Virus record (IMG/VR): IMGVR_UViG_3300034061_001015
Span: 1 to 31,755 of that record
Source of the DNA: a virus
Reading direction: 5' to 3' (one strand)
DNA: 31,755 nucleotides
In this document: positions 5,978 to 11,882 of the stretch, one piece after another
Numbering within the stretch: the stretch's first letter is position 1
Layout: the number at the start of each line of letters is the position of its first letter
Notes under the pieces: model-generated
Seen by the model: the letters and a program-made list of their open reading frames with translations, nothing else
Told to the model about the DNA's origin: nothing
Databases searched by the model: none
Position numbers and translations under genes: made by a program

Positions 5978-5987
5978 GGCTTATAAC
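5978..5987 (+). repeat. Trailing R'' half-site of cassette C
   Basis: GGCTTATAAC is the exact reverse complement of the GTTATAAGCC that opens cassette C. The hairpin arms and R' expected after it are missing: the next bases (TACTGTATAACTGC) lead straight into the phage gene at 6022. The right edge of the array is therefore truncated or decayed. Confidence 0.6.
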
Positions 5988-6021
5988 TACTGTATAACTG
6001 CAATAAAAAGGATAAATAAAT

Positions 6022-6252
6022 ATGAGAGTATCAGTAAGTTATATAGTTGTTTGGCAAGTTGTAATTAATGGAATTGAAACACCTTATAAGTTCACAAAAG
6101 ACGGTATTTGTATTAATACCCAACGATGCAAAATATTAAAAAAAGTATCAAAAAATTCAACAATAGGATATAATTTTAATTCAAAATTTTACCCACTTTC
6201 AAAAGTTCGATTAATGATGCAAAAAATAAAAATAAATAAATTACCATTTTAA
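6022..6252 (+). CDS. Hypothetical protein (76 aa)
   Basis: First phage gene after the cassette array, with an AAGGA-like sequence 12 nt upstream. The pattern (KFTKDGICINTQRCKILKKV...TIGYNFNSKFYPLSKVRLMM) is a strand-rich module with a conserved-looking GY..N.KF..LSK.R core, which I have no name for. It is coupled to the next gene by a 2-nt gap. Function unknown. Confidence 0.65.
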   Translation: MRVSVSYIVVWQVVINGIETPYKFTKDGICINTQRCKILKKVSKNSTIGYNFNSKFYPLSKVRLMMQKIKINKLPF

Positions 6253-6254
6253 AC

Positions 6255-6572
6255 ATGACAAAAGACATATACGATAACCATTCAATGAATAGTTTAAACG
6301 CCTATTGGCATGCAAAAGCAAGCTGTCAATATTGGGATTCAGTAATAAGCGATAGGCACTTAATGAGTAATAAAGACTTTTTGAAATGTATGATTGCAGC
6401 ACGAAAAGCAAGCCGCATTTTAATTACTGAAATTGAAAAGGCATACAAGCAAGCTGGAATTGACATTGAACAGATTGGAGAAGAAAACGAGGTTATATTC
6501 CAGGCTATGGAAATAATGCAGGAGTTAACTGATAGTTTACAAATAAAACCAATATTGAAAGTAAAAATGTAA
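6255..6572 (+). CDS. Hypothetical protein (105 aa)
   Basis: Mostly helical and charged, with three helices at about 13-35, 42-68 and 75-97. No family recognised. It directly follows the 76-aa gene. The TTG box of the promoter candidate for the sigma-like gene lies in its last codons. Confidence 0.65.
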   Translation: MTKDIYDNHSMNSLNAYWHAKASCQYWDSVISDRHLMSNKDFLKCMIAARKASRILITEIEKAYKQAGIDIEQIGEENEVIFQAMEIMQELTDSLQIKPILKVKM

Positions 6573-6587
6573 AAAATACTATATTTG
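6555..6587 (+). promoter_or_regulatory. Promoter candidate for sigma-like gene
   Basis: TATATTTG at 6580-6587 matches the -7 element TAnnTTTG; the nearest TTG (6555-6557) is 22 nt upstream, slightly too far. The box ends 8 nt before the ATG at 6596, so the transcript would be nearly leaderless. Confidence 0.5.
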
Positions 6588-6595
6588 TAAAATAA

Positions 6596-7075
6596 ATGGA
6601 ATTAGTTAACATAATTTTGAGCAACAAAATATATTTTGAAACTTGCAAAAATATAAACATTAATTATGCTGATGACATTTATCAAGAGGTAATAGAACAA
6701 CTATTAACAATGCCAGTTGAAAGACTGCCAACAAAGGAATATTTGCAGTTTTGGTTTTATTGCACAGCCAGAAATATTATCTCACAAAATGGAAAGTTAG
6801 GAAAATTAATAAGTAAAGATTTTCCAACCGATATTCAATTTGAAATAATAGAAGAAGAACAAAATTGCGAATTAAAATTTGAACTAGATATTAAAAATAT
6901 TGAAGATTTTTTATTAAGTTTAAACGAGTTTGAGAATAGAATAATAATTTTATATTCCGAACATAAATCAATGCGAAAAATAAGCCAGTTAACTGGAATA
7001 AGTTACTCAGCTTTAAGGTCAGTAAAAGAAAAAATAAAACAATTTGCAAATGAAAATACTTGTAATAATTCCTAG
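6596..7075 (+). CDS. Sigma-70-like transcription factor
   Basis: 159 aa with the outline of a small ECF-type sigma factor. Residues about 24-60 (ADDIYQEVIEQLL...LQFWFYCTARNII) fit region 2. Residues about 110-152 (EFENRIIILYSEHKSMRKISQLTGISYSALRSVKEKIKQ) fit the region 4 helix-turn-helix. The usual aromatic -10 recognition residues are only partly recognisable. It stands between the early genes and the late region, where a factor redirecting host RNA polymerase to late promoters would be expected. It could also be a plain HTH regulator. Confidence 0.6.
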   Translation: MELVNIILSNKIYFETCKNININYADDIYQEVIEQLLTMPVERLPTKEYLQFWFYCTARNIISQNGKLGKLISKDFPTDIQFEIIEEEQNCELKFELDIKNIEDFLLSLNEFENRIIILYSEHKSMRKISQLTGISYSALRSVKEKIKQFANENTCNNS

Positions 7076-8117
7076 TTACCCCAAAATAAGCGGTGTTGAT
7101 TATCATCGACTTTTACAGCCACATAAGCGAATGTCTGAAATGTTTAAAGAGTCAGTTGATATGTACCAAATAAATGAAATTGACACCGCAACAATTGAGT
7201 TTTTACAAGGGTTTGATTTAGTGATTGCAAACCGATTTATTTCAAGAGTAAACGGGAACGAAGCGATTAAAAAGTTACAAGATGCAAATGTTCCTTATGT
7301 TTTAGATATTGATGACGATTACAGATTACCCGAGTGGCATATTTTAGCGCACCAAGCAAAGAAAGAGAAACACGCTGAAAAGATATTACAAGCGTTGCAT
7401 TATGCAAAAGCAATTACAACAACACACGATTATTTGAGTGGAACTTTAAAGCATGAAGCTAATCAGAAATATGCTTTTGAAATTCCAAATGCAATTAATC
7501 CAAAAGAGGAACAGTACAAAGGTAAAAAGCGTGAAATTGATGTTGTGAAATTGGGGTGGAGTGGATCAATTACTCACTTTGAAGATGTGATGTTATTGCA
7601 TGATAGTTTATATTCATTGTATAGCCAGGAGCAAATAAAAGATAAATTTCAAATTGTTTATGGGGGTTATGGAAATGCAGACGAAAACAGCAAAGCAATA
7701 GCAGGTGTTTTAAGTTGCAAAGGTAAAGCAGCACCAAGTCAATTTGCTACGTTTCCAAGTGCATCAATTAACGATTATGCAAGGTTCTATGACTTAGTTG
7801 ATGTTAGTCTTATACCTTTGCGAGATAACCGATTTAACAAGCTAAAATCTAACCTTAAATTAATTGAATCAGGATTTAAAAAGAAGGCATGCATAGTTTC
7901 AAATGTTCACCCTTACGAACCAATGTTAAAGCATGGTAAGAATTGCCTTGTAGTTAAGCATAAGAACGATTGGTATAAACACATGGTCAAGTTAATTGAA
8001 AACCCAAACATGATTGAGGACTTAGGAGAACAATTATATTTAGATTGCCAAGTGCAACACATTGATAGAATAGCAGAATTAAGATATAAAACGTATAAAC
8101 AAATATTAGAATTATGA
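7050..8117 (+). CDS. GT-B-type glycosyltransferase
   Basis: 355 aa from ATG 7050 (an in-frame TTG six bases earlier is a weaker start). The N-terminal fold MKILVIIPSYPKISGVDYHRLLQP and the DLVIANR strand are typical of GT4-like enzymes; the C-terminal half has VKLGWSGSITHFEDV, IVYGGYGN, SLIPLRDNRFNKLKSNLKLIE and KACIVSNVHPYEPML, where NKLKSNLKLIE is the nucleotide-sugar-contacting helix of GT-B enzymes. It transfers a sugar to an unknown acceptor in the cytoplasm. It overlaps the sigma-like gene by 26 nt and opens a block of three transferases. Confidence 0.8.
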   Translation: MKILVIIPSYPKISGVDYHRLLQPHKRMSEMFKESVDMYQINEIDTATIEFLQGFDLVIANRFISRVNGNEAIKKLQDANVPYVLDIDDDYRLPEWHILAHQAKKEKHAEKILQALHYAKAITTTHDYLSGTLKHEANQKYAFEIPNAINPKEEQYKGKKREIDVVKLGWSGSITHFEDVMLLHDSLYSLYSQEQIKDKFQIVYGGYGNADENSKAIAGVLSCKGKAAPSQFATFPSASINDYARFYDLVDVSLIPLRDNRFNKLKSNLKLIESGFKKKACIVSNVHPYEPMLKHGKNCLVVKHKNDWYKHMVKLIENPNMIEDLGEQLYLDCQVQHIDRIAELRYKTYKQILEL

Positions 8118-8302
8118 AAATATTACAAACAAACAAAAGCAAAGTTTTATTTTTAGAAAATGAAAACGAGGTAAAAATTTTAAAAGAATTACTTAAAAAA
8201 AATAAAAAAGGTGGATTAATATTTGTTGAAAGTAGCGAAAATACACCAAGTGACAAAGAGATTGATAAAGTAATTAAATTAACGTACAAAAATGATAGAT
8301 AA
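8114..8302 (+). CDS. Small hypothetical protein (62 aa)
   Basis: Lys/Glu-rich, starting MKILQTNKSKVLFLENENEV. The start overlaps the glycosyltransferase stop (ATGA) and the end overlaps the next gene by 11 nt. No family recognised; kept as a gene because of the tight coupling on both sides. Confidence 0.6.
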   Translation: MKILQTNKSKVLFLENENEVKILKELLKKNKKGGLIFVESSENTPSDKEIDKVIKLTYKNDR

Positions 8303-8531
8303 AATTTTATATTGCATTGGAATATCAATGCTGTTTACTTCCTTTTTTAGCTTAACACAAATCCCTAAATGGTTAGATTTTAAACCATTTAATTGCGGTG
8401 TGTGCCTTTCATTTTGGATTTGTGTAATAGCTATTCAATTTGATTTAATTCAATACACACAAGCGTTTGCCATAGCAGGGTATGCAGCTTATTTTTCAAT
8501 GATTTTAAAACGAATAATGTATAAAATATGA
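8292..8531 (+). CDS. Small membrane protein with CGVCxSFW motif
   Basis: 79 aa with three hydrophobic segments (about 5-22, 40-52, 57-75). Between the first two is NCGVCLSFW, a Cys-x2-Cys loop followed by an aromatic residue, as in DUF1360-like small membrane proteins. It is located inside the glycosyltransferase block, so it may anchor or assist surface glycan modification, but that is conjecture. Confidence 0.65.
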   Translation: MIDKILYCIGISMLFTSFFSLTQIPKWLDFKPFNCGVCLSFWICVIAIQFDLIQYTQAFAIAGYAAYFSMILKRIMYKI

Positions 8532-8776
8532 AACCAAAACAAAAAGCAAAAGAATTAGTAATGAGTATGTTTCAACCTCCGGTAGATTCTTTAGAATATA
8601 AACAAGGTCAAAAACATTTTTTTAATCAATATAGTGCAGCAAAACCATGTGCATTAATAGCAGTTGCAGAAATACTAAACGCAATTTATAACGAAGATTT
8701 TGATGGGCATTTAATTGATGAAAATGATGCTGCAAGTTATTGGCAAGAAGTAAAAAGAGAAATAGAAAAGCTATGA
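8528..8776 (+). CDS. Hypothetical protein (82 aa)
   Basis: Helical, soluble. Starts MKPKQKAKELVMSMF by an ATGA overlap with the membrane protein gene and ends in EVKREIEKL. The segment KPCALIAVAEILNAIYNED looks like a conserved core. No family recognised. Confidence 0.6.
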   Translation: MKPKQKAKELVMSMFQPPVDSLEYKQGQKHFFNQYSAAKPCALIAVAEILNAIYNEDFDGHLIDENDAASYWQEVKREIEKL

Positions 8777-9054
8777 GAACATTTAAAGATATTTTAGAAC
8801 AACTAAAACATAAAGGACCTAACCGATTTAGCTTATATGAATTACTTGAAATATTTATTAATGAAACTGATTGGGTAGGTAGTGGGCAACAATTTTTAGA
8901 ACTTGCTTCAATATGGCATGAAATAAGCGGGACACGAGTTAATACTGGCTGCCCTGCTTGCTGCTTAGATACTTTAAAAAGTCTAAAAAATTGGTATATT
9001 CGTGAAAGTGAAATACATTTTAAAGGAGTTCAACCTAAAAAAAGGAGTAAATAA
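8773..9054 (+). CDS. Hypothetical protein (93 aa)
   Basis: ATG at 8773 overlaps the previous stop (ATGA) and is preferred over an upstream in-frame TTG at 8740. The middle has the Cys-rich NTGCPACCLDTLKSLKNWY, possibly a metal site; the end is basic (QPKKRSK). Its stop overlaps the GT2-type gene start (TAATGG). Confidence 0.62.
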   Translation: MRTFKDILEQLKHKGPNRFSLYELLEIFINETDWVGSGQQFLELASIWHEISGTRVNTGCPACCLDTLKSLKNWYIRESEIHFKGVQPKKRSK

Positions 9055-9848
9055 TGGCACTAATTGCAATGTGTTGCCATGACACAGAAGAAAATGGAAG
9101 GTCTAAATATACATCACAAACAATTGAAAGTTTATTTGAAACAGTTGATTTTACACAAGACAAATTAGTTATTATTGATAATGCAAGTTGTCAAGAAACT
9201 AAAGAACTAATGAAAGAATTGGGTTGCATTCTTGATACTAAAAAGTTTAAAGAAAATCATATACCTTTTGTTTTAATTACCAACTCCGAGAACTTAGGAA
9301 CTGCAAAAGCAATTAACCAAGCATGGAGTTTAAGAGAACCTAACGAAGTAGTTATTAAAATGGATAACGATGTTGTCATAAATAACTATGGTTGGATAGA
9401 AGAAATGGAGTTAGCAATGAAACTTGGTGGCTATGGAATAGTAGGCTTGAAACGTAAAGACTTAATGCAACACCCAAACGCTAAAGACAATTGGAAAACA
9501 GAACTAAAAATGCTTCCACACGAAAAAGGCGACAACTGGGTAGTAGTAGAAGAAAGCGCAGACATAATGGGTACTGTTCAAATGTTTAATCCAAGTTTAA
9601 TTAATAAAATGGGTGGGTTAATGCAAGCAGGAGTATATGGATTTGATGACACATTAGCTTGTATAAGAGCAATATTACTTGGTTATAAACTTGCATTTTT
9701 GCCACACATAGACATTGACCATATAGATGTTGGTGGGGATGCTTACACAGAATGGAAACGCAAATATGCAGGCGAAAAAATGGAAGAATTTTATAAAATA
9801 AAAGATGGTTTAATTAATGGCACAATACCAATAAAAGTAGAACTATGA
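9054..9848 (+). CDS. GT-A (family 2-like) glycosyltransferase
   Basis: 264 aa. LVIIDNASCQETKEL (38-52), LITNSENLGTAKAINQA (74-90) and the metal-binding DxD in VIKMDNDV (D104, N105, D106) are the standard GT2-like elements. The second half (SADIMGTVQMFN, YGFDDTLACIRAILLGYKLAFLP, then DIDH) fits the acceptor-side aspartates and C-terminal part. A cytoplasmic sugar transferase; the acceptor (host glycan, virion protein or DNA) cannot be read from the sequence. It is coupled to the next transferase by ATGA. Confidence 0.82.
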   Translation: MALIAMCCHDTEENGRSKYTSQTIESLFETVDFTQDKLVIIDNASCQETKELMKELGCILDTKKFKENHIPFVLITNSENLGTAKAINQAWSLREPNEVVIKMDNDVVINNYGWIEEMELAMKLGGYGIVGLKRKDLMQHPNAKDNWKTELKMLPHEKGDNWVVVEESADIMGTVQMFNPSLINKMGGLMQAGVYGFDDTLACIRAILLGYKLAFLPHIDIDHIDVGGDAYTEWKRKYAGEKMEEFYKIKDGLINGTIPIKVEL

Positions 9849-10480
9849 TAGTTTTAACAGTAGCAGACCAACGTAGTAAATGTTTCCAATTAGAACGCTC
9901 CTTAAATTATTTTAAGTGGCAGTATCATATAATTGAAGTAAACCAATGGCAAGGATTCGCAATGAAACTAAACAAGGTATATGAATACTTAAAAGCTAAT
10001 CCGAATATAACCGATTTTATATTTGTTGATGCTTATGATACATTTTTTTTAGACACACCACAAAACACTAAGCGCAAAATATATTGGAATTGTTTATTTA
10101 ATTCAGAAGTAAACTGTTGGCCTGATGTTGACCAACTAGCAAACTACGAAGCAAGGGAACAATACACAAAACCAAACACAAAATTTAGATTCTTAAATAG
10201 TGGTGCTTACTACATGAAGTCAGAAACATTTATTAAGTTAATAGACAAACAAGGAATACACGACAGTGAAGATGACCAAAGAATAGCAACTAAATGGCTA
10301 ATCAATAACCCAAGCATAGGTGTAGACCATGATTGCCGAGTATTTCAAACATTATGTGGTATATTGCCAACTGATTACAGAATAGAAAATAATCAATTTA
10401 TTACTAAAGATAATTTCAAACCAACAATCATTCATGGAAACGGTAAAGCAGATATGAATTTTATATACGAATTAATATGA
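9845..10480 (+). CDS. PLOD/procollagen-type glycosyltransferase
   Basis: 211 aa. FIFVDAYDTFFLD (58-70) carries the DxxD metal-binding motif, FLNSGAYYMKSETFIKLID the nucleotide-sugar loop, and HGNGK near the C-terminus the conserved His. This trio matches the glycosyltransferase domain of procollagen lysyl hydroxylases (PLOD) and related bacterial and giant-virus enzymes that glycosylate hydroxylated side chains. No hydroxylase domain accompanies it. The third, structurally distinct transferase in this block. Confidence 0.75.
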   Translation: MIVLTVADQRSKCFQLERSLNYFKWQYHIIEVNQWQGFAMKLNKVYEYLKANPNITDFIFVDAYDTFFLDTPQNTKRKIYWNCLFNSEVNCWPDVDQLANYEAREQYTKPNTKFRFLNSGAYYMKSETFIKLIDKQGIHDSEDDQRIATKWLINNPSIGVDHDCRVFQTLCGILPTDYRIENNQFITKDNFKPTIIHGNGKADMNFIYELI

Positions 10481-10518
10481 GTAATTGTTTAAAATGCGAA
10501 AAAGACTTAAATAAATAA
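10477..10518 (+). CDS. Tiny ORF (13 aa), possible remnant
   Basis: MSNCLKCEKDLNK, coupled to the previous gene by ATGA. It holds a single CxxC and then stops, like the first knuckle of a truncated zinc ribbon. Probably a decayed gene end; no sign that it is functional. Confidence 0.25.
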   Translation: MSNCLKCEKDLNK

Positions 10519-10536
10519 CATAATGATAATTTTATA

Positions 10537-10544
10537 TATATTTG
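10537..10544 (+). promoter_or_regulatory. -7 box candidate for lipoprotein gene
   Basis: TATATTTG matches TAnnTTTG and lies 21 nt before the ATG at 10566, in a gap after the glycosyltransferase block. No TTG is found at the proper distance upstream, so it is weak or depends on another factor. Confidence 0.45.
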
Positions 10545-10565
10545 CAACATAATAAACAACAGAAC

Positions 10566-10913
10566 ATGAAAAAGATTACAATATTTATCACAGCACTTTT
10601 AATGGTATTTAGCTGTACAAAAGAGCAAGTTGAACCAACACAAGTTTACAAAACAATTGAAACGAAGTTGTTTATTTTTAACACAATTACCAACGCTGCT
10701 AATAACACATGGGTAAATGATACAGCTATTTATTCAGCATTTACAACTGACTTTCAATTTGTGAGAACAATGGCAAAAGGCGATTCAATAAAAATCAAAG
10801 TATTTTCTAATCGTGTAAGCCAAAATAATAAGTTAAATATTGTTTATAATGGATTAGTAATAAAAAATATTGAAGTTCAAAAAGTTTTAGAATACACCTT
10901 TAAATATGAATAG
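10566..10913 (+). CDS. Small lipoprotein
   Basis: 115 aa from ATG 10566: MKKITIFITALLMVFSC is a signal peptide with a lipobox ending at C17, so the mature protein is a lipid-anchored periplasmic or outer-membrane protein. The rest is strand-rich. The in-frame upstream start at 10542 lies within the -7 box and is rejected. A lipoprotein expressed by a phage before the packaging genes may act in superinfection exclusion or host envelope alteration; this is inference. Confidence 0.7.
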   Translation: MKKITIFITALLMVFSCTKEQVEPTQVYKTIETKLFIFNTITNAANNTWVNDTAIYSAFTTDFQFVRTMAKGDSIKIKVFSNRVSQNNKLNIVYNGLVIKNIEVQKVLEYTFKYE

Positions 10914-10915
10914 TT

Positions 10916-11425
10916 ATGGCACGACCTTTTGGAACTAAAGCAATAGAAACACCTGAAAAAATGTGGTGTAACATAAACAATTGTGAAGGATACATGATTT
11001 CAAATTATGGAGATGTAATTTCATTTAGAAAAAGAAACAGTAAAGTGTTTTATGATGTTCCGAAAGTTATAAAACAAAATACAATAACTACTCATTGTGC
11101 AAAAAAGTATAATAGAGTAAATTTGCTAGGAAAAGCTTTTTTTGTTCATAGATTAGTAGCAGAACATTTTATTGAGAATAAAACAAATAAACCTCAAGTA
11201 AACCATATTGATGGTGATTCATTAAATAATATTGTGATTAATTTAGAGTGGGTTACTAATTCAGAAAATCAAATACATAGATTTAAAATGAATGGCACAA
11301 AAAACAATTATGGTCAATATGTACATAAAAGTAAAAACAATTTTAGAGTTTATAAAAAAGGAGTAGTCGATAAATCATTTAGAGAATTAGAAGTTGCTCA
11401 AACATTTGCTAAACAATACTACTAA
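10916..11425 (+). CDS. NUMOD4/HNH homing endonuclease-like protein
   Basis: 169 aa. EKMWCNINNCEGYMISNYGDV (about 14-34) is a NUMOD4 DNA-binding motif, FFVHRLVAEHFIEN (about 76-89) the usual link, and QVNHIDGDSLNNIVINLEWVT (about 95-115) an HNH_3 catalytic domain. C-terminal residues give a modular DNA-binding tail. Free-standing homing endonucleases of this kind sit next to or within their target genes, here beside terS and the intein-bearing terL. The first 15 residues, MARPFGTKAIETPEK, resemble the N-terminus of Bacteroidota small terminases and not an endonuclease. Confidence 0.82.
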   Translation: MARPFGTKAIETPEKMWCNINNCEGYMISNYGDVISFRKRNSKVFYDVPKVIKQNTITTHCAKKYNRVNLLGKAFFVHRLVAEHFIENKTNKPQVNHIDGDSLNNIVINLEWVTNSENQIHRFKMNGTKNNYGQYVHKSKNNFRVYKKGVVDKSFRELEVAQTFAKQYY

Positions 11426-11427
11426 TT

Positions 11428-11829
11428 ATGCACCCAACAAGAATATTTAAAACACCTGAAGAATTAGAAAAAGCTTTTAATGAGTACAAACAAAGTCTTA
11501 TTGAAGAAGCTAAACAATGGGTTAAAGTACAATATGTCGGAAAAGATGGAGATAGGGTTACTGACCCTTTAAAACTACCATATACCATAGACGGATTTGA
11601 AGTTTGGTGCAAAAATAATTATGGATTTGTACATCAATATTTTGATAATAAAGAGAACCTTTATAATGACTTTGTGACTATCTGTTCGTACATTAAAAAA
11701 GAAATTAGAAATAATCAAATTACTGGAGGGCTTCTAGGTTCATACAACCCAAGCATAACACAACGATTAAACGGATTAACCGACAAGAGCGAAGTAACTG
11801 TAAAAGAACAGCCTTTATTTCCTGAGTAA
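11428..11829 (+). CDS. terS: Terminase small subunit
   Basis: 133 aa, immediately before TerL. The layout is that of a Bacteroidota-phage TerS: IFKTPEELEKAFNEYKQSLIEEAKQW at the N-terminus, the helix-turn-helix-like LPYTIDGFEVWCKNNYGFVHQYFDNKENLYNDFVTICSYIKKEI (about 51-94), then GGLLGSYNPSITQRLNGLTDKSEV, the oligomerisation and TerL-contact end. It recognises phage DNA and brings it to TerL. It follows the endonuclease gene by 2 nt. Confidence 0.78.
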   Translation: MHPTRIFKTPEELEKAFNEYKQSLIEEAKQWVKVQYVGKDGDRVTDPLKLPYTIDGFEVWCKNNYGFVHQYFDNKENLYNDFVTICSYIKKEIRNNQITGGLLGSYNPSITQRLNGLTDKSEVTVKEQPLFPE

Positions 11830-11882
11830 AATTAAACAAAGTCAACAAAACCGCTTGTCTATACGGTGAGCAAATCGCATTT

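Larger units (their letters stand above)
5065..5987 (+). mobile_element. Integron-like gene cassette array without integrase
   Basis: Three attC-like sites delimit cassettes A (5192-5438), B (5439-5783) and C (from 5784). Each cassette begins with the complement of its own final R'' box: GTTAACAGCC with GGCTGTTAAC, GTTAGGCG with CGCCTAAC, GTTATAAGCC with GGCTTATAAC. That pairing is the hallmark of integron cassettes, because the ends join into one attC site in the circular form. Each cassette holds one tiny ORF filling it nearly end to end. The stretch is visibly richer in G+C than its surroundings. No integron integrase exists in the genome, so this is a cluster of attC sites lacking an integrase. 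Confidence 0.75.
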
